From the NCBI GenBank assembly GCA_023382675.1, contig JAHDWN010000017.1, forward strand, positions 32,017-96,016: 64,000 nt of DNA, written 5' to 3'. Positions within the stretch are counted from its first letter, which is position 1; every line of letters begins with the position of its first letter. The notes under the pieces were generated by a model, which was not told the origin of the DNA, made no database searches, and saw nothing but the letters and a program-made list of their open reading frames with translations. Made by a program: the position numbers and the translations under genes. Below are positions 49,175 through 57,735 of this stretch, in pieces. The DNA comes from Anaerolineae bacterium (GTDB taxonomy: Bacteria > Chloroflexota > Anaerolineae > Aggregatilineales > Phototrophicaceae).

Positions 49175-51193
49175 ATGAGACGGTTGATCATTTTGCTTGT
49201 GAGCCTCGCGCTGCTGGCGCTGGCGGTTGCCCCCGCCGGTGCCCAGGAGCAGCCCGGCGCATGTGACATTGAGCTGGTCGAAGCGATTGCCGGGCTGAGC
49301 CAGGCTCAGATCAGCGCTGACGGCGGCGACACCGGCGCAGCGTTGCAGACCATCGAAACCGTGCAGGCACAGCTTGAAACGATCATCAGCGCCTGCGCGC
49401 AGGGAACCATCCCTGAGCGGATCTACATCTCACCCGACAAATCGTTCGCCTTTGCCTATCCCGAAAGCTGGTCACGGCTCAGCCCGACCGCCGGGGTCTA
49501 CGTCGTATCGAATGACCAGCGCGTGCTCAGCGCCGCCATCGAAAGCAACCTGGGCGACCCGCTCGCGCCGGGGTCGGTCATCGTCGTGGTGGGCATACTG
49601 GACATCGAGGATTACGTCTCGTCTGGGGGCAGCTTCGACGATTTTGTGACCGAGTTCCAGGACGAGGGCATCAACTCGACCATCGACATTGTCGGCCCGA
49701 CCCGAACGCCTGAATTTGGCCGCTACGAAATGCGCGCGACCAACCTCCAGTCCGACGATCTGGAGGGGGTGATCTACTATCTCAACCCCGCTGCTGATGG
49801 CAAAGTCATCGTCGTCATCGGTCTGACGCCCAGGGGTGAGTACGAGCCGTATACGCCGGAAGTCAATGCTATTGCGGCGTCCGTCCGCTATGGCGCAGAC
49901 GTGGCCGAAGCCCAGGCCGCGCAAGCATCGCCATCCGCGCCGACCGTAGTCGAGGGTATTCTGCCTCCCGGCCGGCCGCTGGCTGACATCACCTATACCA
50001 GCGCGATCAGCCTGACCGATTTCAACGCGGACATCAACGTTCGCAGCGCCATGCTCTCGCCCGACGGTTCGATGATCGGCTGGCACACGCCCCGGGATGA
50101 TGGCCTGATCTGCGTCTATACCTTCGCCGATGGGGAGACGGTGTGCTCGACCGTGCCAGAGATCTTCCGTGGCTCACCGCAATACATCGTCTGGTCGCCG
50201 GACAGTCGCTACATCACCTTCAGCCAGGATTTTGTCCTCCGTTTCGAGGAAGCGGACATCTGGCTCTACGAAGTAGAGACGCAACGCTTCCTCAACGTCA
50301 CCGACGATCAGATCGACCGCTGGAGTCCAGTCGGCGGCACACGCGACGATAACGTGGAAGGCCCGCTGTGGATCGATATGGCCTTTACCTGGGGGCCGGA
50401 TCTCAACCTGTATTTTTACCGTACCGAACTGCCCGATCCTTCGACGATGGATCTGTACACTGTCGGTATCTACCGTCTGAATCCCGCCAGCGGCGAGACG
50501 GTTCTGATCCGGGATATCACGGAGGACTTCGAACGCTTCTCGATTTATCAGAATCGTGAGCTTGAATTCAACGGCTCACTCGCCGTCTCGCCGGATGCGC
50601 AGCAGATCGCCATGATCGTGCTCGAACACGAACTCGATTCGCCCAAGAGTGGCATCTGGGTCATGCGAACTGATGGCTCTGAAGCGCCGCAGCAGTTGGT
50701 CGCCGCCTCCGACTTGACGCCGGGCCTGGTGACTGAGGCACTGCAAGGCTTCAAGTTCGCTATCCCCATGGGGCTGGCCTGGTCGGCGGATGGACGTTCG
50801 CTCTATACGTTGGGGACGACGGTCTATACCGGCACCCTGGATGGCGGCGCAGTCGTCTACCAGATCGACGCCGACACGGCTGAGATCACGCCGCTGAACG
50901 ACTTCAGCGCCTATGACCGCGAGACGCTGTACAGCGCCGATGTCAACGGGCATGCGCCCGCGTTCTACGTCCCACGCGGCGCGGTGATGTCATCCGACGG
51001 CACGACGCCACTGGTGCTCCACGCGTTTGAGGGCCAGGGCGGCCTGTCGGCGCTGCGCGTGGTCGATGGCGCGCCGCAGCCCGAACTGCTGGTCGCAATT
51101 GGCGATTACGGCCCAATTCCGGCAAGCGTGTCCTCGGTTGCCCGCGATGGCAAACTGCTGTTGTGGGGCTATTTGTTCCTGCCGGAGGCATGA
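49175..51193 (+). CDS. Exported beta-propeller (TolB/WD40-like) protein
   Basis: A 672-aa protein from ATG 49175 (RBS AAGGAG) with a signal peptide ending PAGAQ. The first part (about 25-260) contains SPDKSFAFAYPESWSRLSPTAGV, a PsbP/SpoU-like beta fold. The second part (about 285-670) has propeller blades recognisable by SPDGSMIGWHTP, WSPDSRYITFSQD, VSPDAQQIAMIVLE, WSADGRSLYTLG. Likely periplasmic or surface; function unknown. No partner gene in the operon is obvious. Confidence 0.75.
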   Translation: MRRLIILLVSLALLALAVAPAGAQEQPGACDIELVEAIAGLSQAQISADGGDTGAALQTIETVQAQLETIISACAQGTIPERIYISPDKSFAFAYPESWSRLSPTAGVYVVSNDQRVLSAAIESNLGDPLAPGSVIVVVGILDIEDYVSSGGSFDDFVTEFQDEGINSTIDIVGPTRTPEFGRYEMRATNLQSDDLEGVIYYLNPAADGKVIVVIGLTPRGEYEPYTPEVNAIAASVRYGADVAEAQAAQASPSAPTVVEGILPPGRPLADITYTSAISLTDFNADINVRSAMLSPDGSMIGWHTPRDDGLICVYTFADGETVCSTVPEIFRGSPQYIVWSPDSRYITFSQDFVLRFEEADIWLYEVETQRFLNVTDDQIDRWSPVGGTRDDNVEGPLWIDMAFTWGPDLNLYFYRTELPDPSTMDLYTVGIYRLNPASGETVLIRDITEDFERFSIYQNRELEFNGSLAVSPDAQQIAMIVLEHELDSPKSGIWVMRTDGSEAPQQLVAASDLTPGLVTEALQGFKFAIPMGLAWSADGRSLYTLGTTVYTGTLDGGAVVYQIDADTAEITPLNDFSAYDRETLYSADVNGHAPAFYVPRGAVMSSDGTTPLVLHAFEGQGGLSALRVVDGAPQPELLVAIGDYGPIPASVSSVARDGKLLLWGYLFLPEA

Positions 51194-51309
51194 GACGGCC
51201 AGTGGGGATGGGGTTTGGATTATGATTCGAGCGGGGCGCATCGTGATGCGCCCCTACGCCCACCAGGGAGCGATGGCGCTGTAGCAACGACACGATAGAT
51301 CTCGGATAT

Positions 51310-51420
51310 AGTCTTTGCGTCTTTGCGCCTGAGCGCAGCCTGCGTTCAGCAGGCAAGCCTCCTTTAGGGTCGCGGTTCGAATTCCCTCCTCTGTGTCCTC
51401 TGTGCCTCTGTGGTTCCTTT
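51310..51420. repeat. Degenerate repeat cluster between the propeller and methyltransferase genes
   Basis: Contains tctttgcgtctttgcg, an AGCCTGC-gttca-GCAGGCA hairpin also seen near 525, and ctctgtg words up to 51415. It fills the 303-base gap; no gene is seen. Confidence 0.55.
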
Positions 51421-51496
51421 CCTCCATGGGCTGGCATAATCTTTGCGCTGCGCCTAGACTTTGCGCCATGTTGCCAAGGAACACATCCATCAGCCC

Positions 51497-52162
51497 ATGA
51501 GACAAATCTGGATCGGCCTGATCAAGTTCGGCTTCCGGCTGCTGTACAACGAATTCGCCTGGACGTATGACTGGGTGAGCAAGGCCGTGTCGTTCGGGCA
51601 GTGGCGCTGCTGGGGACGGCAGGCGCTCAAACATCTCAATGTGCCGCCCGGCGCGCGTGTGCTGGAGATCGCGCACGGCACGGGCGACATCCAGCTCGAT
51701 CTGCTGGCGGCGGGCTACGCCGTGACCGGCATCGATCTCTCGCCGCACATGGGGCGGATCGCAGCCGCCAAGCTCAAGCGCGCCGGGCAGCGGGTACGGC
51801 TGGCGCGGGCGAGCGCGGATGCACTGCCCTTCGCCGACGGTCACTTCGCGGCCATCGTCTGCACCTTTCCCGCGCCCTTCATCTTGCAGGCCGGGACGCT
51901 GCGCGCGGCGCGGCGCGTCTTGCAGCCCGGCGGGCGGCTGGTGATCGTGCCCAACGCCGTGCTCACCGGTGGCGACCCGGCCTCGGCGGCGGTCGAACTG
52001 CTCTACCGGCTGACCGGGCAGCGCGGCACGGAGGACTTCGACATCTCAGGCTATTTCGCGCCCCACGGATTCGCCGCGCGTCTCATCACCGAGCAGTGTC
52101 AGCGCAGCATGGTCATGGTCGTCATCGCCGAACGCGTGGACGCGACACAAGACGCAGAATAG
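51497..52162 (+). CDS. Class I SAM-dependent methyltransferase
   Basis: A 221-aa protein from ATG 51497 (frame open from 51461). Starts with a membrane-proximal helix IWIGLIKFGFRLLYNEFAWTYDWVS, then VLEIAHGTGDIQLDLLAAGYAVTGIDLSPHM (motif I), ADALPFADGHFAAIVCTFPAPFIL and RRVLQPGGRLVIVPNAVL. Resembles UbiE-type enzymes acting on lipid quinones or similar; substrate unknown. Repeat DNA flanks it on both sides. Confidence 0.85.
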   Translation: MRQIWIGLIKFGFRLLYNEFAWTYDWVSKAVSFGQWRCWGRQALKHLNVPPGARVLEIAHGTGDIQLDLLAAGYAVTGIDLSPHMGRIAAAKLKRAGQRVRLARASADALPFADGHFAAIVCTFPAPFILQAGTLRAARRVLQPGGRLVIVPNAVLTGGDPASAAVELLYRLTGQRGTEDFDISGYFAPHGFAARLITEQCQRSMVMVVIAERVDATQDAE

Positions 52163-52164
52163 TG

Positions 52165-52250
52165 TCGAACCACGGAGGCACGGAGGCCACAGAGGGAATA
52201 CAAGGGGATTTTGAACCGCGAAGGCGCAAAAGCGCAAAGGGGAAAGACTG
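52165..52250. repeat. Degenerate repeats after the methyltransferase gene
   Basis: Words aaccacg, gaggcac, ggaggcc, acagagg (7-base period) and ttgaaccgcgaagg plus cgcaaaag and cgcaaagg. A similar word set is at 54790-54830 and, in reverse, 57335-57375. No gene in 52163-52443. Confidence 0.5.
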
Positions 52251-52443
52251 CCGACGGCTCAAGCTAGTCGGCTACGAGACATCAAGTCTGTTGGCTATAC
52301 TGGAAGTTCTTGTGAATAAACACAGAACATCTCATGCCTATCGACGTTGTGACAGCTTGCCCGGTCGCGACTTCAGGGCGGACAGGCGTACTAGATCCAC
52401 CGCTTGGCCGTCTATCGGCAATTTCCTCTGACCACAACATACG

Positions 52444-52974
52444 TCAGTCAATTTTGTGCTGATAGATGGAGGAACCAAACATCAGCACCGCAAGCCCAAA
52501 TAAGAACGAGCCAGCCCACGCCGTAACAAACTGAATAGTGAAAGGCGGGGAATTACCGGAATATGCGGCTCGCAGTTGTGACTCATTCGCGAAGATGTCA
52601 TGTAGTCTAAAAGTGCTTTCAATAAAGCCAATAAAGAAGGCTACTGCAAAAGCTAACAATACAAGTCCACAAAGAAAATAAAATCGTCTTCTTTCAAGTC
52701 CCGCAATATGGTCGGTCGTACTCTTGTTTTTCAACAGCAGTATCAGCAATAAAGATAATAGAGAAAATGGAAGGATCAATAGACCAATCCCTGAAACAAC
52801 GCTCACCAAATTGTCGCTAATTGCGGCTATTCTCAGTAGGTGGGCACATAAGCATCCCGGGAATACTCCGACGAAAAGGTAGATGAGAAAAGCCAACCAT
52901 GATCTGTTTCGACCTTCACCAATCATAGAGAAACTTGCTCCGTCGAGATCAGGACTTCCTTCAATGCCTATCAT
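52444..52974 (-). CDS. AT-richer membrane protein of unknown function
   Basis: A 176-aa protein from ATG 52974; ATG 52926 is an alternative. The frame is open to 53169, but that part reads repeat DNA (peptide STRCSVLGAQF...), so it is not the real N-terminus. About four hydrophobic segments (LAFLIYLFVGVFPGCLCAHL, LVSVVSGIGLLILPFSLLSLLLILLL, FYFLCGLVLLAFAVAFFIGFI, FVTAWAGSFLFGLAVLMFGSSIY). Clearly less GC-rich than its neighbours, suggesting acquisition. No family recognised. Confidence 0.55.
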   Translation of the reverse strand: MIGIEGSPDLDGASFSMIGEGRNRSWLAFLIYLFVGVFPGCLCAHLLRIAAISDNLVSVVSGIGLLILPFSLLSLLLILLLKNKSTTDHIAGLERRRFYFLCGLVLLAFAVAFFIGFIESTFRLHDIFANESQLRAAYSGNSPPFTIQFVTAWAGSFLFGLAVLMFGSSIYQHKID

Positions 52975-53088
52975 ACAGGCGATGAGATGCAATTCCTCGC
53001 GCCAAATCGCCCATATACACTGCGAAACGGATTCCTTCTGAACACCTAACGCTGAACGCTGTCTTATATCAGCACCTGCCCCCGCACC

Positions 53089-53158
53089 GTGAACTGTGAA
53101 CCGTGTACTGTGAACCCAGAACTGAGCACCGAGTACTGAGCACCGAGTACTGAGCACC
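53089..53158. repeat. Heptamer-period repeat (GAGTACC type), ten exact units
   Basis: Ten consecutive 7-base units without a break, from gtgaact through gtgaacc and cagaact to alternating gagcacc and gagtact. This is the clearest copy in the window. The 490-base gap 52975-53465 otherwise shows no gene. Confidence 0.85.
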
Positions 53159-53465
53159 ACCTTCCCCATTTTAAGCAGGCGTTAAAACGCAAGGGTAAGT
53201 TCGCACCGTTTATGAGCGTCTTGAATTAATGTTCTACTGACGTTTGTCTCAGTTGGCCTTCATGCCACTGTGACAACATACACTTGGCGCGCGACACGGT
53301 CAACGCCGCGTTCGCCCACTGAATAGAGGCTGGTTACAGCCCCGGATCAAAAACCCACTGTGAACTAAAAGCACAATACGGTTTTGGCCCCCTGTGACCA
53401 CCGATGTTCAACCGAAAGGTATCGCAGCGATACCCTGACATACACAACATTGGTGAGAAGGTGAC

Positions 53466-54215
53466 ATGATGATTCACAAGGTACGGACACCAGGGCGCAA
53501 AGTGACAGGCACACGCAAAGTCGATGTACTCCCGGAACTCAGCGTGCGCACAGGCGGCAATCTGGCACTCGAACTGCTCAAAGAGGTCGATGAGTACGGG
53601 CCGAGTTTCAGCGCGCCCTACGAAGCGACCGAGGTACTGACCGGCGACCCGGAGCAGTTCCGCAAAATCGAGCAGGCCGTGCGCGATCTGCTCGATGCGT
53701 TCAACGTCAACTGGGCTGACCCGAATTACACGGATACCCCCCAGCGTGTCGCCAAGGCCTACACCCAGTTTTGGGCGAATGGCTACGGGCGCGAAGCCGA
53801 GGACGAGGTGACTGTCTTCCCGAACACGAGCGGCAGTGGTGATCTGGTGCTGGTCAAGGACATGAAGTTCTACAGCCTGTGCAGCCATCACCTGGCTCCG
53901 TTCACCGGCTACGGCGCGATTGCCTACCTGCCGGATGAGCAACTGCTTGGCCTGAGCAAGCTCGGCCGCATCCTCGATATATACGCGCGCCGCTTTCAGC
54001 TTCAGGAGCGCATCGGCGCACAAACCGCTGATACAATCATGGAACTGGTGCGCCCGAAGGGTGTGATGGTCGTACTCTATGACGTGGAGCACATGTGCAT
54101 GTCATCCCGCGGCGTCAAGCTGCACGAGGCGAACACGACGACCGTCGCCACCCGCGGCGTCTTCAAGGAGGACCCGCAACTGCGCGCCGAGGTGATGACG
54201 CTGCTCAAGGGTTAG
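53466..54215 (+). CDS. folE: GTP cyclohydrolase I
   Basis: A 249-aa enzyme with an N-terminal extension before the core. GTP cyclohydrolase I opens GTP to dihydroneopterin triphosphate, the first pterin step. Core signatures: DTPQRVAKAYTQFWANGY, the zinc ligands in MKFYSLCSHHLAPFTGYGAIAYLPD, LLGLSKLGRILDIYARRFQLQERIGAQTADTI, and the third zinc Cys in VEHMCMSSRGVKLHEANTTTVATRGVF. The start is ATG 53466 (or 53469). It converges with folK, and the two stops overlap by four bases (54212-54215). Confidence 0.96.
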   Translation: MMIHKVRTPGRKVTGTRKVDVLPELSVRTGGNLALELLKEVDEYGPSFSAPYEATEVLTGDPEQFRKIEQAVRDLLDAFNVNWADPNYTDTPQRVAKAYTQFWANGYGREAEDEVTVFPNTSGSGDLVLVKDMKFYSLCSHHLAPFTGYGAIAYLPDEQLLGLSKLGRILDIYARRFQLQERIGAQTADTIMELVRPKGVMVVLYDVEHMCMSSRGVKLHEANTTTVATRGVFKEDPQLRAEVMTLLKG

Positions 54216-54700
54216 CCCTCAGCAGGCGGCAGCAGTTGGATGTCGTCACGCACAATCAAATCCGCATTCGCGAACCGCTGCGCCAACGTGTGCAGCGGTT
54301 TTGATTCCCCGCCAGGGTTCAGATCCGGCGCGATGTCGGCCATCGGCACGGCGACGTAAGCATAAAGAGCGAGATCAGCGTCAGGCGCTTCGTCGCCATA
54401 GACGATGATGTCCAGGTCGAGCGCGACGACTTTCGATTTGCGGCCTTCGGCGTCCATGCGCACGCGCCCGCAGACAGCTTCGATCTGCCGGAGCTGCGCC
54501 TTGAGCGCCTCGCGACTGAGCGGCGTATCGATCAGCAGCGCGGCGTTGAGGTAGTTCGCGCTGCCGCCGCCGACGGGCGCTGTCTCGTAGACGCGCGATG
54601 CTGCCTGCACACTGACCTGTTCGGCGAGCAGGCGCACCCCACGCCGCAGGTTGTCGGCGGCGTTGTGGTTCGATCCGATGCTGAGGTAGACGTGGGGCAT
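54212..54700 (-). CDS. folK: 2-amino-4-hydroxy-6-hydroxymethyldihydropteridine pyrophosphokinase
   Basis: A 162-aa HPPK that transfers pyrophosphate to 6-hydroxymethyl-dihydropterin in folate synthesis. Signatures: VYLSIGSNHNAADNLRRGVRLL, TAPVGGGSANYLNAALLIDTPL, the central VVALDLDIIVYGDE (metal-binding D-x-D), and PMADIAPDLNPGGE. The R-K-S before VALDLDI corresponds to the usual RWGPRTLDLDI, with changed residues. It is convergent with folE, so the two pterin genes sit together but are not one operon. Confidence 0.9.
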   Translation of the reverse strand: MPHVYLSIGSNHNAADNLRRGVRLLAEQVSVQAASRVYETAPVGGGSANYLNAALLIDTPLSREALKAQLRQIEAVCGRVRMDAEGRKSKVVALDLDIIVYGDEAPDADLALYAYVAVPMADIAPDLNPGGESKPLHTLAQRFANADLIVRDDIQLLPPAEG

Positions 54701-54707
54701 GGGGACA

Positions 54708-54916
54708 GCCTTTAGCGGCTAGCCGATAGCCTTTAGCCGGAAGGGAGATGGCAGTCGGCGGTCGGCGATTGCGTATGTACATTCACACAGGAAAATTGAA
54801 CCGCAAAGGTTCGAAAACGCAAAGAGAAGGTTGGAACCATCCTGCCGCTCTCCAATTAATCTGCTCATCCGCAAAGCTAAAGGCTATCGGCTAACAGCTA
54901 ATGGCTGGAGGCTACA
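54708..54916. repeat. Heptamer-period repeats (GGCTA type), two patches
   Basis: 54708-54742: five units (agccttt, agcggct, agccgat, agccttt, agccgga). 54875-54916: six units (agctaaa, ggctatc, ggctaac, agctaat, ggctgga, ggctaca); the last overlaps the end of the CDP-alcohol phosphotransferase gene. Between them near 54790 lies ttgaaccgcaaagg. Confidence 0.75.
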
Positions 54917-55724
54917 AGCCGACCACCGACAGCGACCGCCGAATTAGCAGCAGCGCGATCCAATACAGATTGAACGGGATAACGAAGACGAGGAGCGACC
55001 AGTACGGCTGGCCGATCAGACTGAACAGGCAGATGATCAGCAGTTGCATCCCCAGGCCCATCAGGCTGGCGAGCGTCATGAAGCGGCGGCTCACCAGCAC
55101 GTTCGGATCGGACTTGAGCAGGCGGCGGTCGACGTAGAGCGCGAGCTTATCCTGCCAGGCGTAGATCAGCGTGTAGATGGCGAGCAACCGGCGCACGGTG
55201 GCCGGGTTATCCCACGGGTAGTTCTCCGCCTCGGCTTCGTTAAGTTGGCTGGTGCTGTCGCCCTGCGTCGCCAACCGGTAGGAGACGTAGAAGTAGTTGA
55301 AGATGGTGCCCTGCCAGGTGACGGAGATCAGCGCCAGCGCTGCCATCCAGATCGCCGCCGGGTCGCCCACACGCTGATGCTCGGCCATGGCGATGGCGAA
55401 GAGTACCGCGACGTTGATGAAGAAGTCGGCAATCGAATCGAGGAAGCGGCCAATCCGCGACGGCCGCCCCCGCAGCCGCGCCAGCGAGCCATCGGCGGCG
55501 TCGATACCGCTCTTGAGCACGAGCAGCAGCCCGGCGATCACCTGCGCCGGGTACGCGCCCGTCAGATAGAGCGCCGCCGCCAGCGCACCAACGACCGTAA
55601 AGATGATCGTGATGTGGACGGGTGTCAGCGGCGTAGCGACCGCCGCGCGGGCAATCCAATCCCCCATGGGGCGCGCATAATCGCTCAGATCAGTAAACTT
55701 GTACTCAGACGGTACTTTTGCCAT
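54912..55724 (-). CDS. CDP-alcohol phosphatidyltransferase family protein
   Basis: A 270-aa membrane enzyme. The CDP-alcohol motif D-G-x2-A-R-x8-G-x3-D-x3-D is intact: DAADGSLARLRGRPSRIGRFLDSIAD. About six helices follow the family plan. It joins a CDP-linked group to an alcohol in phospholipid or related synthesis; with the glycosyltransferase facing it (divergent at 55909) it may make a special polar lipid or compatible solute, which is inference. The last bases overlap a heptamer repeat. Confidence 0.88.
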   Translation of the reverse strand: MAKVPSEYKFTDLSDYARPMGDWIARAAVATPLTPVHITIIFTVVGALAAALYLTGAYPAQVIAGLLLVLKSGIDAADGSLARLRGRPSRIGRFLDSIADFFINVAVLFAIAMAEHQRVGDPAAIWMAALALISVTWQGTIFNYFYVSYRLATQGDSTSQLNEAEAENYPWDNPATVRRLLAIYTLIYAWQDKLALYVDRRLLKSDPNVLVSRRFMTLASLMGLGMQLLIICLFSLIGQPYWSLLVFVIPFNLYWIALLLIRRSLSVVGL

Positions 55725-55908
55725 GGGCGATGACTGCCACTTGCGCCGGTCAATATCGGGCGCATTATAGCGTGCAGCGCGACACTCGCAGCGCTCAAGT
55801 GTGAAAACATCATGAAATTATGGCCGAATCCCATCTTCAACACACACTCTGATGGTAGGTTAGGCATATGAAGTTGTTGATTGGAATGAGTCCGGGGATC
55901 GCAGCCTC

Positions 55909-57174
55909 ATGAAAAAACGCCGGAACATTGGCTTTGTATCGACCCGCTTTGCTGGCACCGATGGTGTGTCGCTCGAGACGATGAAATGGCGGCGCGTGTT
56001 CGAACGCCGCGGCTATCACTGCTATTTCTTCGCCGGAGAAGTCGAGTACCCGGAAGACATCAGCTATGAAGTGCCGGAAGCGCACTTCATGCACCCGGAC
56101 ATCCGGGCGATGGAGGTGGCGCTCTTCGATACCGAGCGGCGCGCGCCCGACATCTCCATGCAAGTCCACAAACTCAAGGAACATCTCAAGCTGCATCTGT
56201 ATCGCTACTGCCAGAAGTTCGACATCGATTTCCTGGTGGTCGAGAACGCGCTGTCGCTGCCGATGAATATCCCGCTGGGATTGGCAATCACGGAGCTGAT
56301 CGCCGAAACGGGCGTCCCGACGATTGCGCATCATCATGACTTCGCCTGGGAGCGCCCCCGCTTCGCCGTCACCGCCGCCGATGATTACCTGCGCGCGGCC
56401 TTCCCGCCCACCCTGCGCGCGATTCAGCACGTGGTGATCAATTCGTTCGCGGCGCAGCAGTTGGCCCTGCGCGCCGGTGTCGCCGCCACGCTCATCCCCA
56501 ATGTGATGGACTTCGACGCCGCGCCCGCGCCGCTGGATGACTACGCCGCCGACCTGCGCCCGACGCTCGGCATCGCCGGCGACGATTTCCTGCTGCTCCA
56601 GCCGACGCGGATCGTGCCACGCAAGCAGATCGAGCACGCGATAGATCTGACAGCGCGCCTGGGCGAGCGGGCGGTGCTGGTCATCTCGCACGCCGCCGGT
56701 GACGAAGGCATGGCCTACGAGCAGTTCCTGCGCGAATACACGGCGGCACGCGGCGCGCGGGTCATCTTCGCCGGGGATCAGATCAACCACGTGCGCCGCC
56801 TCAGAGACGATGGACGCAAGGTCTATGCGCTCGGCGACGTTTACCAGCAAGCGAACCTCGTCACTTATCCCTCGCGCATTGAGGGCTTCGGCAACGCCTT
56901 CCTGGAGACGATCTACTACCGCCGCCCGATCGTCATCAACAACTACGAGATCTTCAAGACGGACATCCAGCCCAAGGGCTTCCGCGTCATCGGCTTCAAT
57001 GACTACATCTCGCCAGACACCGTGCGCCAGGCGCGCGACGTGCTGGAAAATCCTGAGCAGGCGGAGGCGATGGTCGAGCACAATTTCAGGCTCGGCAAGC
57101 GCTACTATTCCTATCAGGCGCTGGAGGAGCACCTGTCGTCGTTCCTTTCGACCTTCCTGCGCAATGGCACGTAG
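55909..57174 (+). CDS. Glycosyltransferase family 4 protein (mannosylglucosylglycerate synthase-like)
   Basis: A 421-aa GT-B enzyme. The N-terminus IGFVSTRFAGTDGVSLETMKWRRVFERRGY and the C-terminal nucleotide-sugar site SRIEGFGNAFLETIYYRRPIVINNYEIF (E-x7-E) define GT4. The GTDGVSLETMKW pattern is the one found in glycosyltransferases for glucosylglycerate-type solutes. Predicted to transfer a sugar in the cytoplasm; acceptor unproven. Divergent from the CDP-alcohol gene with 184 bases between, so the pair may be co-regulated. Confidence 0.85.
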   Translation: MKKRRNIGFVSTRFAGTDGVSLETMKWRRVFERRGYHCYFFAGEVEYPEDISYEVPEAHFMHPDIRAMEVALFDTERRAPDISMQVHKLKEHLKLHLYRYCQKFDIDFLVVENALSLPMNIPLGLAITELIAETGVPTIAHHHDFAWERPRFAVTAADDYLRAAFPPTLRAIQHVVINSFAAQQLALRAGVAATLIPNVMDFDAAPAPLDDYAADLRPTLGIAGDDFLLLQPTRIVPRKQIEHAIDLTARLGERAVLVISHAAGDEGMAYEQFLREYTAARGARVIFAGDQINHVRRLRDDGRKVYALGDVYQQANLVTYPSRIEGFGNAFLETIYYRRPIVINNYEIFKTDIQPKGFRVIGFNDYISPDTVRQARDVLENPEQAEAMVEHNFRLGKRYYSYQALEEHLSSFLSTFLRNGT

Positions 57175-57180
57175 GGGGCG

Positions 57181-57299
57181 GGTACGGAGTACTCGGTACT
57201 GGGTACTCAGTTCTGCGTTCAAAGGCTGGTTCTCAGTGCTCGGTACTCGGTGCTCAGTTCTGGGTTCTGAGTTCTGAGTTCTGGGTACTGGGTTCAAAT
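57181..57299. repeat. Heptamer-period repeat (GAGTACC type, opposite strand)
   Basis: Seventeen or so 7-base units in reverse complement sense (ggtactc, agttctg, tgctcgg, tactcgg, ttctgag, ttctggg), with a phase slip near 57230. It starts right after the glycosyltransferase stop. Confidence 0.75.
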
Positions 57300-57400
57300 T
57301 CCGGTACTCGGAGCGGATGACGAGTACCTGGCAGTGTTCGCTCTGTGGCCTCCGTGTTCTCTGTGGTTCAAATCCTCCGACCGGGTAACGCCATTTCACC

Positions 57401-57430
57401 TTGCGCCTGGCCGCTCACCTAAGGTATACT
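57401..57430 (+). promoter_or_regulatory. Promoter of tRNA-Pro
   Basis: TTGCGC (57401-57406), 18 bases, TATACT (57425-57430), 12 bases before the tRNA. Confidence 0.6.
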
Positions 57431-57441
57431 GCATCCTTGTA

Positions 57442-57515
57442 CGGGGTGTGGCGCAGCCTGGTAGCGCGCTTGCATGGGGTGCAAGAGGTCATGGGTTCGA
57501 ATCCCGTCACCCCGA
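57442..57515 (+). tRNA. tRNA-Pro (GGG)
   Basis: A complete 74-base cloverleaf: acceptor CGGGGTG/CACCCCG with discriminator A, D arm GCGC...GCGC, anticodon stem CTTGC/GCAAG with loop ATGGGGT (anticodon GGG), and T arm ATGGG-TTCGAAT-CCCGT. CCA is not encoded. Confidence 0.97.
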
Positions 57516-57523
57516 CTCTCGCG

Positions 57524-57557
57524 AAACCGCCGATGATGAATATCGGCGGTTTTTTTG
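57524..57557 (+). terminator. Terminator after tRNA-Pro
   Basis: AAACCGCCGAT pairs with ATCGGCGGT, then TTTTTTTG. Confidence 0.9.
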
Positions 57558-57603
57558 TTGCAATTATCCGAATGCTGATTAAAATAGGCGACGCGATACG
57601 CTT

Positions 57604-57690
57604 TTCCGAGCAAATTTGAACCAGGCTGAATCGAACCGAGTAACGAAGTATAGAGGGTGAAGACTCTCGCTCCGGTTCGCTTGCTCGGAA
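57604..57690 (+). promoter_or_regulatory. Structured leader before the solute-binding protein gene
   Basis: Nested pairing: TTCCGAGCAA (57604-57613) with TTGCTCGGAA (57681-57690), and inside it CGAACCG (57632-57638) with CGGTTCG (57673-57679). Not a known riboswitch to me. Confidence 0.55.
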
Positions 57691-57735
57691 TTAGCGCATC
57701 TTAATTTGTAAGCCTTTCAATAGGAGAGAGGTCAG

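Noticed and set aside
52975-53169. Extension of the membrane-protein frame with STRCSVLG-type peptide
   Set aside because: It is translated heptamer repeat, the same artefact as SVLGTRCSVLGSEF at 57181-57299.
39099-57299. Heptamer loci as CRISPR arrays
   Set aside because: Units are 7 bases with no spacers and no cas genes.
55837-57399. 520-aa frame antisense to the glycosyltransferase
   Set aside because: Shadow plus translated repeats; no recognisable domain.
57334-57619. Open frames across the tRNA-Pro region
   Set aside because: They overlap a complete tRNA and its terminator.
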